Positions 24,553 to 34,145 of a DNA stretch of 64,000 nt are shown one piece after another. Numbering within the stretch: position 1 is the stretch's first letter; each line of letters starts with the position of its first letter. The notes under the pieces were generated by a model. That model made no database searches, had not been told where the DNA came from, and was given only the letters and a program-made list of their open reading frames with translations. The translations under genes and the position numbers were made by a program. This DNA comes from Antarctobacter aquimaris (GTDB lineage: Bacteria; Pseudomonadota; Alphaproteobacteria; Rhodobacterales; Rhodobacteraceae). The stretch is from NCBI RefSeq assembly GCF_900184945.1, contig NZ_FXYF01000014.1:1-64000 (forward strand), read 5' to 3'.

Positions 24553-25523
24553 CCGTTCAGCCGCCCCTGCATGCCGGTCTGTGGCCCCTGCCCGCCCAGC
24601 GCCCGTGCGATCACCGTCACGTTGTGGTCGATCATGCCGATGTAGGTGCCCTCGTAGGTGCCGGGGGCGCCCATGGCGTCCGAGAAAAGCTCGCCGCCGA
24701 TGATGACCTCGTGGCCGCGCGCGGCGGCGCCTTCGATCAGGGCGCGGATGTTGCGGTCGGACACCGAGCTTTCGACAAAGACGGCGCGGATGTTGCGGCT
24801 GACCAGCACGTCGACCAGTTCGGCGATGCGCTGCAACCCGGCCTCGGATTCGGTCGAGATGCCCTGGATCCCCATGACGTCAAAGCCGTAGGCCTGGCCG
24901 AAATAGCCAAAGGCGTCATGCGCGGTGACCAGCACGCGGCTGGCCTGCGGCACGGTGGCCAGCGTCGCGGCGGCGTAGTCCTGCAAGGCGGCGACCTCGG
25001 CCAGGTGGGTTTCGGCGTTTGCGCGGAAGATGGGCTCGGCCTCGGGGCGGGCGGCGATCAGCGCGTCGCGCACCGCGCCCACCACGTGGGTCCAGAGCGC
25101 GGGCACCATCCAGACGTGCGGGTCGAACTTGTCATCGTAGTCGTCATGCGCGCGCAGCAGTTCGCGCGGGACCTGTTCGGCCACGGCGGTCACGGTGCCG
25201 CGCTCGGCCAGGTCCTGCATGAAGTCCTGCATCTGCGCCTCGAGGTAGAGGCCGTGCCAGAGCACCACCTCGGCGCGCGCCAGGGCGACGATGTCGCTGC
25301 GGGTCTGGCGATAGCTGTGCGGGTCGACGCCCGGCCCCATCAGCGCCGTCACCTCGACAAGGTCACCGCCCACCTGCCGCGCCGCGTCGGCGATCATGCC
25401 GGTGGTGGCCACGACGGTCAGCGTAGCCTGCGCCGCGACCCGTGCGCCCGGCAGCACGAGGGCAGAGACGGCAAGCCCTCTCAGAAAGTCCCTTTTCGTC
25501 AGCATATGGTCTGCACACCCCAT
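24549..25523 (-). CDS. Mn/Zn-type ABC transporter substrate-binding protein
   Basis: About 324 residues. The N-terminal KRDFLRGLAVSALVLPGARVAA is a Tat-like or Sec signal. It is followed by the TroA-type metal site: GVDPHSYRQTRSDI (His), FDPHVWMVP (His), GISTESEAGL (Glu), and an Asp in GGELFSDAMG. There is no His/Asp-rich loop of the kind that marks ZnuA, so manganese or iron is more likely than zinc. The start is uncertain between 25523 (GGAG about 10 bases upstream) and ATG 25505, which lies nearer the signal peptide. It is the first gene of the operon, behind two dyad operators. Confidence 0.88.
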   Translation of the reverse strand: MGCADHMLTKRDFLRGLAVSALVLPGARVAAQATLTVVATTGMIADAARQVGGDLVEVTALMGPGVDPHSYRQTRSDIVALARAEVVLWHGLYLEAQMQDFMQDLAERGTVTAVAEQVPRELLRAHDDYDDKFDPHVWMVPALWTHVVGAVRDALIAARPEAEPIFRANAETHLAEVAALQDYAAATLATVPQASRVLVTAHDAFGYFGQAYGFDVMGIQGISTESEAGLQRIAELVDVLVSRNIRAVFVESSVSDRNIRALIEGAAARGHEVIIGGELFSDAMGAPGTYEGTYIGMIDHNVTVIARALGGQGPQTGMQGRLNG

Positions 25524-25585
25524 CAAAGAGGCGCTCCCCGACCGCGCACGGCGCAGGAAGAGCGCCCTTGTTCCTTACCTCTATA

Positions 25586-25631
25586 TTGCGACCAATTCGC
25601 AAAAGTCAATGTTCTTGCGAAGCATTCGCAG
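25586..25631 (-). promoter_or_regulatory. two Fur/Mur-type dyad operators before the metal importer
   Basis: TTGCGA-CCAAT-TCGCAA at 25586-25602 is a perfect dyad. TTGCGA-AGCAT-TCGCAG at 25615-25631 is a near-perfect one, with centres 29 bases apart. The 17-base size and the AT-rich surroundings fit operators of Fur-family Mn/Fe regulators (Mur, Irr) in alphaproteobacteria. Confidence 0.6.
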
Positions 25632-25680
25632 AAATGACGGCGCGGGACCGGCCAGCTGCCCGGTTTTTGTGCACCTGGTG

Positions 25681-26373
25681 TCAGGCCGCGTCGGCGGGGA
25701 CCTTGAGCGTCACGCCGCGCGCCGCGCAGGCGGTCAGCAGCGCCTTCAACCCATCCTCGAAGGCGTCGCCGGGGATGGGCCAGCGCGTGCCGTCGCGGTG
25801 CACCAGGGCGACACCCCGGCCGGGGCGCGAGACCATCAGCGCGCCCGCCGCGCCGGGCTGTCCGGCCGCGACCAGCAGCGGCGCCAGCGGCCGCACAGGG
25901 CGCACAAGGTCGCTGCGCCAGGGCTCTACCGCGGCGATCTGGTCATAGCGCCAGGCGCGGTGGCGCAGCCCGGTGTCGGCGCGCAGCGCCTCGGCCCCCA
26001 GCTCCAGCGCAAAGACCCCGCGTTTCCAGCCGATCACCAGCAGGCTGACAAAGACCGCCCCCAGCGGCCAGACCAGCAGGGCGGAGGGGTGCAGCGCGCC
26101 TTCGATCCGCGAGACGAGCAGCGGCAGGCCGACAAAAGCCGAGACCAGCACGAGGCCCATGAGATCGGGAATCACCACGGCCGGGCCGCGCCGGTAGCGA
26201 AAGGCTCCGGCGGGCGCGGCGGGCACCGGCCAGAAGGCGTACAGGCCCAGCGCCAGCGCCAGCACGGCCAGCGACCCGAGCAACGGCAGCGCGCCCAGCG
26301 TTGCCACGAACCCGATCCCAGCGGCCAGGCTGAGCGCCCGCTGCAAGGCCATGTGCATCCCGCGTTTCGTCAT
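25681..26373 (-). CDS. hypothetical multi-pass membrane protein
   Basis: A 230-residue protein. Two hydrophobic helices lie near the start (AAGIGFVATLGALPLLGSLAV and VLALALGLYAFW) and two more in the middle (LMGLVLVSAFVGLPLLV, LLVWPLGAVFVSLLVIG). A soluble part of about 100 residues follows, with LRHRAWRYDQIAAVEPWRSD and HRDGTRWPIPGDAFEDGLKALL. The second half looks like the PH-like domains of YdbT/DUF304 membrane proteins, but I am not sure. It lies beyond the metal importer promoter on the same strand, with its own leader. The function is not assigned. Confidence 0.6.
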   Translation of the reverse strand: MTKRGMHMALQRALSLAAGIGFVATLGALPLLGSLAVLALALGLYAFWPVPAAPAGAFRYRRGPAVVIPDLMGLVLVSAFVGLPLLVSRIEGALHPSALLVWPLGAVFVSLLVIGWKRGVFALELGAEALRADTGLRHRAWRYDQIAAVEPWRSDLVRPVRPLAPLLVAAGQPGAAGALMVSRPGRGVALVHRDGTRWPIPGDAFEDGLKALLTACAARGVTLKVPADAA

Positions 26374-26532
26374 CCCCTGCCTCCTTGCGGAGGTCAGCCT
26401 GTCACGCGGGGAGTGATGCCGCCTTGCGCTGGGTCAACCGTGGTGGGGCGCCGAACCGATGCGTAGGTCTCCAGGCCGCCCCCGTGATGGCCCGAGGCGG
26501 GCACAAATCGGGGCAAGGGGCCTTCGGCGCGG

Positions 26533-27120
26533 TCAGATCACCAGGTCGGCGGCGTAGGCATCGAGGATCCATCGGGGGAGCACCGGCGCCGCCTGGGTCA
26601 GCCGCCCGCCCGCAAAGCCCAGCATTTGGCGCGGCGGCGTGTTGAGCTCCGAGTTGTCGAAGACCATGCCACGGTCGGCCCGCAGCACCGCTTGCCGGAT
26701 CAGCGGCTGGCTGCGCAGGTATCGCGCGCGGATCTTGTCCTCGGGGACATCATGGCCGCCCTCGGCCCGGCGTTCCCGCACGCGGGCGACCGACAGCTCG
26801 GGGCTGTCGACCCCGACATGCATGACCACGACAAGATAGCCCTGCGCGCGGGCGGTTTCGATCACCTCCAGCTTGGACGGGTGGGAAAACACCGTCTCTG
26901 CGGCGAAACTCCGGCGGGCTGCGAGCATCTCCTGCCGCCGCGTTTCGGCGATGCGCGCCGCGTCGTAGGCGGCCTCCATCGACGGGTCGCGCAGCTCGTC
27001 CCGCTGGATGATGTCGGCATTGATGAAAGGACCCGCGAAGCTGGGCGCCACGCGGGTCTGATACAGGGTGGTCTTGCCGGCGCCGTTGGGTCCGGCCAGC
27101 AGGACGAGGCTTGGCCTCAT
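26533..27120 (-). CDS. zeta-toxin family P-loop kinase
   Basis: A 195-residue protein: Walker A LAGPNGAGKTTLYQTRV (Lys16), FINADIIQRDE at about 32-42, AAETVFSHPSKLEVIETA at about 73-90, and VARVRERRAEGGHDVPEDKI with the arginines of the zeta toxin/AAA_33 fold. Zeta toxins phosphorylate UDP-N-acetylglucosamine. Chromosomal relatives of this short type have less certain targets. The ATG overlaps the antitoxin stop (27117-27120). Such stand-alone zeta-like genes with a ParD/CopG-like partner occur widely in proteobacteria. Confidence 0.82.
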   Translation of the reverse strand: MRPSLVLLAGPNGAGKTTLYQTRVAPSFAGPFINADIIQRDELRDPSMEAAYDAARIAETRRQEMLAARRSFAAETVFSHPSKLEVIETARAQGYLVVVMHVGVDSPELSVARVRERRAEGGHDVPEDKIRARYLRSQPLIRQAVLRADRGMVFDNSELNTPPRQMLGFAGGRLTQAAPVLPRWILDAYAADLVI

Positions 27121-27473
27121 GCAGCGGCGTCGTTCCTGGCGTGGACCAGGTTCCCGCCGGCATCAAGGCCGACCCCCTGCCCCAGCTTGTGCCGCCTGGC
27201 GTGGAAATCCTCTTCCGCCCTGGAAGGCGCGGCCATCTTGTCGGTGAAGGCATCGAGCCAGGCCGTCTCTTCCTCTTCGGTCAGGCTGGTGGTGTCCAGC
27301 CGGCCCTCGAGCGCGGCGGTGATGCGGGCATGGTCATAGGCGCCGGACTGCTCGATCGCGCGGCCGATCCGGAGCCAGTGGGTGATCTGCCCGGCCACCG
27401 AACGGCTGTGCAGATCGGCTTCGCGGCGGACGAGGGCCATGACCTCGTCGGCAAGTTTCACGGATTGCGCCAT
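27117..27473 (-). CDS. ParD-like antitoxin partner of the zeta toxin
   Basis: A 118-residue protein. It starts with MAQSVKLADEVMALVRREADLHSRSVAGQITHWLRIGRAIE, a ribbon-helix-helix DNA-binding domain of the ParD-like/TA_system antitoxin type. A charged, probably flexible C-terminus follows (SRAEEDFHARRHKLGQGVGLDAGGN), likely the toxin-binding part. AAGGAGG lies 7 bases before the ATG. It overlaps the toxin gene by 4 bases, antitoxin first. A dyad at 27498-27516 is the likely autoregulatory operator. Confidence 0.8.
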   Translation of the reverse strand: MAQSVKLADEVMALVRREADLHSRSVAGQITHWLRIGRAIEQSGAYDHARITAALEGRLDTTSLTEEEETAWLDAFTDKMAAPSRAEEDFHARRHKLGQGVGLDAGGNLVHARNDAAA

Positions 27474-27497
27474 TTTCGCCTCCTTGATCTGGAATAG

Positions 27498-27516
27498 AGG
27501 TAGCAAAATGCCACCT
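27498..27516. promoter_or_regulatory. dyad operator before the toxin-antitoxin operon
   Basis: AGGTAGC-AAAAT-GCCACCT is an imperfect inverted repeat (6 of 7 pairs) about 25 bases before the antitoxin ATG. It is the expected place for a ribbon-helix-helix antitoxin to repress its own operon. Confidence 0.5.
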
Positions 27517-27552
27517 CAAAGTCAAGGATCGGGGTGTCATGGTCTGAGGGGC

Positions 27553-27770
27553 TGAACGGCCCCGCCCCGGTGTGCTGCGCTTGGACCGGATCGAGTGGAG
27601 GATCTGCAGCAGGCTGGCCCGGATCAGCCTTTCGGGCGCGAACCACGGACGACCCTCCCCCGGCGCAGGGCCGGTCGAATGCGTCATCCGGCACGCGCAA
27701 AGCCTGGTTGGCGACGGAGCTGATCTTGCGCAGCGGCTGCTGGACTGCGCTCCTCCAGGGAGAAGTGGTT
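27553..27770 (-). mobile_element. N-terminal remnant of an IS5-family transposase
   Basis: Two minus-strand frames joined by a frameshift near 27672 give PLRKISSVANQALRVPDDAF and then EGRPWFAPERLIRASLLQ with ILHSIRSKR. This is the N-terminal region of IS5-family transposases (normally GRPSIPPERLLRA...SERQLMEQ). It stops abruptly after SKR. The element is dead: frameshifted and missing the DDE domain. Confidence 0.65.
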
Positions 27771-27774
27771 CGGG

Positions 27775-27985
27775 TGATTTGAACAGGTTCCGGGCGTTTT
27801 GCCGTCAAGCGATGAATGTGGGCGGCGGACCTTGTAGAAGCCGAGATAGCGACCGATCCCGGCGCGGGCTACCGAGACGCCGGCGCGGGCCCGCGGATGG
27901 GCCTCTTTGTATTTGAGGGTCGGCCAGAGGCGCTGCCCGAAGACGTTGTCGCGCCAGGCTCCCTTGCCATCCGTTGCCGTCAGTG
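27775..27985 (-). mobile_element. C-terminal remnant of an IS3-family OrfB transposase
   Basis: A minus-strand frame contains DGKGAWRDNVFGQRLWPTLK, then ARAGIGRYLGFYKVRRPHSS and LDGKTP. This is the end of an IS3-family integrase domain (normally RDNVFVERLWRTIKYEEVY...YN-RRPHSSLDG-TP). It lacks the N-terminal DDE region and OrfA. It lies directly beside the IS5 remnant. Confidence 0.75.
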
Positions 27986-28366
27986 CATTGCCACTGCCGA
28001 TGTCACGAGAGGCCTGCTGATCCTGGGGGCGGCCCGCACCTTGATGACGTCGGTCGATGTGACCTGGCTGCCCGGCAGCTGGTCTCTCCCCCGTTCTCGA
28101 GGCTCGGCGTCCGCCAACCGCGCGCACCCTCGAACGGAGAATGCCGCGGAAGAGACCGTCAACCCAGTCAGTTCACGCGCAGAATTTGGGGGCTGGGGAA
28201 CTCTCGGACGTGGCATGATGGCACCAGGTTCCGCCACGCGCCGCGCCTGTTCGAAGCTCTGCTTATAGGATCATTGTCACTATAAATGCTGAAAATACCG
28301 GACTTCGTGCGAAGATGCGGCAGAAACGGCAACATCGCCACACAAGAGGGACAAAGGGAGGAATCC
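27986..28366. other. stretch between IS remnants and the NCS1 permease
   Basis: About 380 bases. No frame in the first 250 bases matches a family I know; it may be further transposon debris. The last 100 bases turn AT-richer (GATCATTGTCACTATAAATG near 28272-28290), which would suit a promoter for the permease. AAAGGGAGG lies before its ATG at 28367. Confidence 0.4.
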
Positions 28367-29802
28367 ATGGCTTCATTTGAGTCAGGGCATGTGTCGCATG
28401 GCGGCACGATGGACGCAGAGGGCAACACGCTCAATCCGGCCGGCGCGGATGAGAAGACCTGGGGCGCATTTGCGATCTTCAACATCTGGGCCAACGACGT
28501 TCAGTCGCTGTTTGGGTATTCGCTCGTTGCATCCTTGTTCATCTCGTTCGGCGTCGGGGGATGGACGGCCTTTGCCGCGCTGATCACGGCCGGCCTGTTC
28601 GTGATGTGGATGGTCAATCTTTCCGGCGCACCCGGTGAGAAATACGGCATCCCTTATCCGGTGGTGGCCCGGGCGAGCCTCGGACGCAGGGCGCGAAGCT
28701 GCCTGCCATTCTGCGGGCCATTGTCGCGGTGTTCTGGTATGGCGTTCAGGTCTATTTTGCCTCAACAGCCGTCGCATTGTTGATCTACTCCGTCACGGGT
28801 GTGTCCGGTGGCACAGAATACCTTGGCCTGTCGGCGGTTGACTGGATTTCGTTCCTGATCGTCTGGTTCTTTCACATCGTGATCTTCTGGCGCGGCATGA
28901 ACTGGGTCGAGACCTTCCTGAACATCGCAGGGCCGTTTGTGTACCTTGTGATGATCGGCCTGGTGATCGTGCTGTGGCAGCGTTCTGATGGCCAGCTTCT
29001 CGAGGCAACGGCCACGATCTTTGCCAACCCCGAAGGCACCTTCTGGTCCGAAGCCAAGGGCTTTATCGCAATTGTCGGAACGATGGTGGCCTACTTCGCG
29101 GCTGTCATGATCAACTTCAGCGACTTTTCGCGCTATGCGAAGGACAAGAAGACAATGATCCTGGGCAATCTCTGGGGCCTGCCGTTCAACATGATCCTGT
29201 TCTCGGCGCTGGCGCTTCTGACAACCGGCGGCGCGGCAGTCGTGTTCGGAGAAGAGATCATCAACCCAACTGAAATCGTGGAGCGCACGGACAGCGTTCT
29301 GCTGGGGATCATCGCGGCGATCACGTTCTTTGCGGCAACCGTCGGCATCAACCTGGTGGCGAACTTCATCCCGGCGGTGAACGGCATCGCCAACCTGTCG
29401 CCTGACAGGATCAGCTTTCGCAAGGCTGGTTTGATCACGTCCTTCTTTGCGCTGGTGATCGGCGGCTTGTGGGTCAGCTTCATCAGCCAGGTCGGGATCG
29501 GCGGCTTTGTGAACACGCTTGGCGCGGTTCTTGCCCCCATCTTCGGCATCATGATCGTGGATTACTACGCACACCGCAAACAGCAGTTGATCGAAGCGGA
29601 CCTCTACAACATGGACGGTGGCATCTATCACTACGACAACGGCTGGAACTCGGCCGCGGTCAAGGCCTTCGGTGCCGCAGCGATCTTCTCGGTCGTGACG
29701 GTCTGGGTGCCCTGGTTCTCGGTGCTGTCCGGTTTCAACTGGGTGATCGGCGCTGTTCTGGGCGGCGTCATCTACAACGCAATCGCGAAGAAGCCTGCCT
29801 GA
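28367..29802 (+). pseudogene. NCS1-family permease, broken by a one-base deletion
   Basis: The N-terminal frame (28367 to about 28690) has TWGAFAIFNIWANDVQSLFG and YGIPYPVVARASLG. The rest is read from about 28691 in the next frame: AKLPAILRAIVAVFWYGVQV, then helices to 29802 ending YNAIAKKPA. Restoring one G in the run at about 28688-28691 (CGCAGGGCGCG) gives one protein of about 478 residues with the 12-helix pattern of nucleobase/hydantoin/allantoin symporters. It is either a genuine frameshift or a sequencing error in a G-run. By context the substrate could be creatinine, N-methylhydantoin or a related ring; this is inference. Confidence 0.82.
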
Positions 29803-29826
29803 CGGCCGACTCGGGGAAATGTCACG

Positions 29827-29865
29827 AAAGAGGCCGATGGGGTGTCATCCCCATCGGCCTTTTCA
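29827..29865 (+). terminator. rho-independent terminator after the permease
   Basis: AGGCCGATGGGG-TGTCAT-CCCCATCGGCCT followed by TTTCATT: a 12-bp stem with a 6-base loop. Confidence 0.88.
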
Positions 29866-29914
29866 TTGATTTCGGCATCGAACCCCAAGCCTTTCGAGGC
29901 GATCCCCGGCCCTG

Positions 29915-31057
29915 CTACCACCCGCCAAACCGCGGCCATGTGGCCAGCGGCGCGTCTCGTTTGGCGGGAATGACGTGGTAGTGACCATGCTGCGCGGCCG
30001 TGGCGCAGGCATGGTTGGGCAAGATACGCAATTTCGTGCCAAGCGGTAGATCCGGGGTACCGCCGTCGAAGCCGGAGCGCGGGGCGATGACACCGTGCTC
30101 CTGGTTGGCCTGGATGACGATCAGCCCGGGAATGACCTTGCCCGCCGCGTCACAGACAATGCCATAGCCCTGATCCACCCGCTGGCTCGCCGTGCCGCGA
30201 TCCCGCGACATCGCCATCCAGCCCGCATCGCAGATCGTCCAACCGCGCGTCGTCTGATGTCCGATGACCGTGGTCAGAACGCTGAGCGCGATGTCATCGA
30301 CATCGCAGACGTCGATCCCCGCCATGACCAGGTCAAAGAAGACATAGACGCCGGCGCGCATTTCCGTCACGCCGGTCAGGTCTTTGGCCGCATGGGCGGT
30401 GGGGGTCGAGCCGACGCTGACAACCGGACAGGGCAGACCCGCGCCGCGCAGCCGGTCGGACGCATCGACAACGGCGCGCCGTTCCTGTTCGGCGCAGACG
30501 GCCTGTGCCGCGCGTCCGACGGCGCCATAGCTTTCGCCCGCATGGCACAACACGCCGCACAGCTCTGCACCGCCCGCATCCAGGGTGCGCCCGACGTCGA
30601 TCAAGGCCGGATCGTCTGCCGTCAGCCCGCTGCGGTGCCCGTCGCTGTCGATCTCGATCATGGCCGGGATCGCGATCCCGCAAGCCCTTGAGGCCGCCGC
30701 GACGGCCTCGGCCTGCGCGACACTGTCCAGCAGGACGATCAGCCGACATCCCGCACGGTGCAGGGCAACGACGCGATCCAGCTTGTCCGGGCTGATGCCA
30801 ACAGCATAGAGGATATCCGCGATCCCTGCCTCGGCAAAGACCTCCGCCTCGGCAAGCGTCGATACCGTCGCCGGCCCGTTTCCACCCGCCAGAACATGGC
30901 GCGCGGCGTCGACGCTCTTTGTGGTTTTCAGATGCGGCCGCAAGCGCACCCCAAGAGACGCCGCATGTCGCGAGAGGCGATCAATGTTGCGGTTCATGCG
31001 GGCCTCATCGACCAGCAGGCAGGGGGTGGGCAAAGCAGACAGGCGGGCGTCGGACAT
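29915..31057 (-). CDS. DSD1-type PLP enzyme (D-serine dehydratase / D-threonine aldolase family)
   Basis: A 380-residue fold-type III PLP protein. LPTPCLLVDEARMNRNI lies at the start, and RPHLKTTKS holds the PLP lysine (about residue 45). SVGSTPTA and TEMRAGVYVFFD lie in the middle, and ILPNHACATAAQHGHYHV near the end holds the His-Cys metal site of the DSD1 family. It cleaves or deaminates a beta-hydroxy-D-amino acid (D-serine, D-threonine or 3-hydroxyaspartate). In this island it may add D-serine to the serine pool handled by the neighbouring L-serine dehydratase. It is on the same strand, about 310 bases downstream of that gene. Confidence 0.82.
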   Translation of the reverse strand: MSDARLSALPTPCLLVDEARMNRNIDRLSRHAASLGVRLRPHLKTTKSVDAARHVLAGGNGPATVSTLAEAEVFAEAGIADILYAVGISPDKLDRVVALHRAGCRLIVLLDSVAQAEAVAAASRACGIAIPAMIEIDSDGHRSGLTADDPALIDVGRTLDAGGAELCGVLCHAGESYGAVGRAAQAVCAEQERRAVVDASDRLRGAGLPCPVVSVGSTPTAHAAKDLTGVTEMRAGVYVFFDLVMAGIDVCDVDDIALSVLTTVIGHQTTRGWTICDAGWMAMSRDRGTASQRVDQGYGIVCDAAGKVIPGLIVIQANQEHGVIAPRSGFDGGTPDLPLGTKLRILPNHACATAAQHGHYHVIPAKRDAPLATWPRFGGW

Positions 31058-31368
31058 GGGGGACTCGGGCGTTCTGGGGTTTCAGGGAAAAGATCGGCAA
31101 TTCAAGCAGGGACCGACACAGCAGGACCCTGGATGAACCCTGCCAACAGGCTTCGGACCTCATGCCGCAAGCGAATACGGACATGGCCACCCTACCCGGC
31201 TTTGGCGACATCCACGAGGATGTATTGAACGCCTTGGGCGACGACAAACCCGTCGCCGCCACTGTCAGCACAAATCGCTGCGCGGGACATGCCGGTCCCC
31301 GGAGCCCCCGCGCAGGGTGGTTTCTGGATGTACTGCGGCTGGAGGATGACGCCGAAACCGGCGTCAGT
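31058..31368. other. intergenic stretch, no gene seen
   Basis: About 310 bases between the DSD1-type gene start and the sdaA stop. Short frames on both strands show no recognisable domain. It probably holds the promoter of the DSD1-type gene. Confidence 0.4.
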
Positions 31369-32790
31369 TCAGCACTCCGGCATGTTGACGGCAAGGCCTC
31401 CGAGACTCGTTTCCTTGTACTTGGTGTTCATGTCCTCGCCGGTCTGGCGCATGGTCTCGATGCAATTGTCGAGCGGCATGAAGTGCATGCCGTCACCGCG
31501 CAGGGCAAGGCTCGCGGCGCTGACGGCCTTGATCGCCCCCAGCCCGTTGCGTTCGATGCACGGCACCTGCACCAGCCCGGCAACGGGATCGCAGGTCATG
31601 CCAAGGTGATGCTCGAGCGCGATCTCGGCGGCATTTTCGATCTGCTCGTTGGTGCCGCCAAGCGCTGCGCAGAGCCCCGCCGCCGCCATGGCAGAGGCGC
31701 TCCCCACTTCGGCCTGACAGCCACATTCCGCGCCCGAGATCGAGGCACGGTGCTTGATCAACCCGCCAATGGCTGACGCCGTGAGCATCAGGGTTTCCAC
31801 ACCCGCCTCTGTGGCACCGATGCAGTGGTCGCGATAGTAGCGGACAACCGACGGCACCACTCCCGCCGCGCCGTTGGTGGGCGAGGTCACGACACGTCCC
31901 CCCGCGGCGTTTTCCTCGTTCACTGCCATCGCATAGACGCTGAGCCAGTCATTGGCGACATGCGGCTGGCTGCGGTTGTTTCCGCGTTCGGCCAGGAGCT
32001 GTTCGTGGATCGCCTTTGCCCGCCGCTTGACACCGAGGCCCCCGGGCAGGATGCCATCCATCCGCAAACCGCGGTCGATACAGGTGTTCATCACGTCGCA
32101 GACGCGGGTGATCTGGGCCGACAGTTCGCGCGGCTGGATGTTCTGATGGGCGCATTCATTGGCGCGCTTCATTTCGGCGATGCTCTTGCCCGATGCGCGG
32201 CCCATCTCCAGCATCTCTGCCGCCGACCCGAAGGGATAGGGATAGCCCATCGCCTTTTTCTCGGCGTGCAGCGACTGGGTCTTGGCGGCCTTTTCCGCCT
32301 CAAGCTCGGCCTTGGTCACCACGAACCCGCCGCCGACCGAATAATAGGTCTGCGTCATGTAGGGATTGCCGCGTTCGTCGAACGCGCGCAGCACCAGCCC
32401 GTTGGCATGGCCCGGCAATGGCGGGCCATAGTCAAACACCAGATCGGTCTCGGGGTCGAAATCGAGCGTCCCCAGACCTGGCGGGCTGATACGCTTGGTC
32501 TTTCTGACTTCGGCTTCCAACGCCTCTGCGGCGTCAGGATCGAGCGTGGCGGGCAGATACCCGATCAGCCCCAGGATCACCGCGCGGTCGGTCGCATGGC
32601 CCTTGCCGGTAAAGGCGAGAGACCCGTGCAGAGAGGCGCCGAGACGGGCAAGCGTGCCCGCCCCCGGAATTTTCTCAACCCCGCCGCGCAGGTCGTCGAG
32701 GAACCGCGCGGCAGCGGTCATCGGCCCCATCGTGTGCGATGAAGAGGGGCCGACACCGATCTTGAAGATATCGAAGACCGAAAGGAACAT
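31369..32790 (-). CDS. sdaA: L-serine ammonia-lyase (iron-sulfur type)
   Basis: A 473-residue single-chain enzyme. The N-terminal beta domain has [19 protein letters not shown]. The alpha domain has [17 protein letters not shown] and the iron-sulfur cysteines in [20 protein letters not shown] and [18 protein letters not shown]. It converts L-serine to pyruvate and ammonia and needs a 4Fe-4S cluster. It starts 3 bases after the stop of glyA, so the pair turns glycine into serine and then pyruvate. This is the last step of the sarcosine route in the same operon. Confidence 0.95.
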   Translation of the reverse strand: MFLSVFDIFKIGVGPSSSHTMGPMTAAARFLDDLRGGVEKIPGAGTLARLGASLHGSLAFTGKGHATDRAVILGLIGYLPATLDPDAAEALEAEVRKTKRISPPGLGTLDFDPETDLVFDYGPPLPGHANGLVLRAFDERGNPYMTQTYYSVGGGFVVTKAELEAEKAAKTQSLHAEKKAMGYPYPFGSAAEMLEMGRASGKSIAEMKRANECAHQNIQPRELSAQITRVCDVMNTCIDRGLRMDGILPGGLGVKRRAKAIHEQLLAERGNNRSQPHVANDWLSVYAMAVNEENAAGGRVVTSPTNGAAGVVPSVVRYYRDHCIGATEAGVETLMLTASAIGGLIKHRASISGAECGCQAEVGSASAMAAAGLCAALGGTNEQIENAAEIALEHHLGMTCDPVAGLVQVPCIERNGLGAIKAVSAASLALRGDGMHFMPLDNCIETMRQTGEDMNTKYKETSLGGLAVNMPEC

Positions 32791-32793
32791 GGC

Positions 32794-34068
32794 CTACACG
32801 CCGCTGGCGTAGATCGGGTGGGCTTTGCACAGGGTCCGCACCTCTTCCAGCACAGCCGCCTCGACGGCCGCATCGCCCTCGGGGTTCGCCGCGAGCGCGT
32901 CGATCACCTTGAGCACCAGTTCGCCCACCTTGCGGAATTCCGCCTCGCCAAAACCGCGCGTCGTGCCTGCGGACGAACCAAGACGCACGCCGGAGGTGAC
33001 AAAGGGCTTTTCCGGATCAAACGGAATGGCGTTCTTGTTGCAGGTCAGCCCTGCCCGTTCCAGCGCGATTTCCGCCGCCTTGCCGGTCACGCCCTTGGGG
33101 CGCAGGTCGACCAGCACCATGTGGCAATCGGTGCCGCCCGAAACCACGCCCAGGCCGCCCGCAACCAGCACGTCGGCCAACGCACGCGCATTGGCGATGA
33201 CGTTCTTTGCATACTGCTTGAACGACGGCTCCAGCGCCTCGCCAAAGGCCACGGCCTTGGCGGCGATGACATGCATCAGAGGCCCGCCCTGGTTGCCGGG
33301 GAAAACGGCAGAGTTGAACTTCTTGGCCAGGGCTTCGTCATTGGTCAGGATGATGCCGCCGCGCGGGCCGCGCAGGGTCTTGTGCGTGGTCGATGTCACG
33401 ACATGGGCATGCGGCACCGGATCGGGGTATTCACCGGCCGCGATCAGACCCGCATAATGCGCCATGTCGACCATCAAGTAGGCGCCCACTTCGTCGGCGA
33501 TGGCGCGGAAGGCGGCGAAATCCATCGTGCGCGGATAGGCAGACGCGCCGGCAATGATCAGCTTGGGCTTTGTCTCCAGCGCAACCTTGCGCACGTTGTC
33601 CATGTCGATCAGCAGATCGTCCTTGGACACTTCATAGCTGACCACGTCGAACCACTTGCCCGACATCGTGACGGGCGAGCCGTGCGTCAGGTGGCCACCA
33701 TGCGCGAGATTCAACCCCATGATGCGGTCGCCCGGCTGGAGCAGGGCAAGGAACACCGCCTGGTTGGCCTGCGCGCCGGAATGCGGCTGGACGTTGGCAA
33801 AGCCGGCGCCAAACAGCTTGCGCAGCCGGTCGATGGCGATCTGTTCGACGGTATCGACATGCTCGCAGCCACCGTAATAGCGGCGACCCGGGTAGCCTTC
33901 GGCGTATTTGTTGGTCAGGACGGAGCCTTGGGCGCGCAGGACATCAAGGCTGACGATGTTCTCGGACGCGATCAGTTCGATCTGGTTCTGCTGGCGGTCA
34001 AGCTCAAGGCTGACGGCATCGGCGATTGCCTTGTCGGAGATGCGGGTGGGATCGGCTTTGTCGAGCAT
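32794..34068 (-). CDS. glyA: serine hydroxymethyltransferase
   Basis: A 424-residue PLP enzyme: [29 protein letters not shown], the PLP lysine in [16 protein letters not shown], and [15 protein letters not shown] at the end. It takes glycine and 5,10-methylene-THF to serine and THF. Both substrates come from sarcosine oxidase, whose four genes lie just upstream. The start at 34068 is chosen because SHMT homology begins there; in-frame codons up to 34149 overlap soxG and show no similarity. This is probably a second, pathway-dedicated copy beside a housekeeping glyA elsewhere. Confidence 0.95.
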   Translation of the reverse strand: MLDKADPTRISDKAIADAVSLELDRQQNQIELIASENIVSLDVLRAQGSVLTNKYAEGYPGRRYYGGCEHVDTVEQIAIDRLRKLFGAGFANVQPHSGAQANQAVFLALLQPGDRIMGLNLAHGGHLTHGSPVTMSGKWFDVVSYEVSKDDLLIDMDNVRKVALETKPKLIIAGASAYPRTMDFAAFRAIADEVGAYLMVDMAHYAGLIAAGEYPDPVPHAHVVTSTTHKTLRGPRGGIILTNDEALAKKFNSAVFPGNQGGPLMHVIAAKAVAFGEALEPSFKQYAKNVIANARALADVLVAGGLGVVSGGTDCHMVLVDLRPKGVTGKAAEIALERAGLTCNKNAIPFDPEKPFVTSGVRLGSSAGTTRGFGEAEFRKVGELVLKVIDALAANPEGDAAVEAAVLEEVRTLCKAHPIYASGV

Positions 34069-34145
34069 GGAATGGAGCCTTTCAGGCGTGAAGAGGGGAT
34101 CGCACCCCGAAACGGGGCGCGTTGCAACGAAAGCTGGGAGGGCCG

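Noticed and set aside
28367-29802. Two separate permease genes
   Set aside because: The two frames join into one NCS1 permease if a single base is restored in a G-run.
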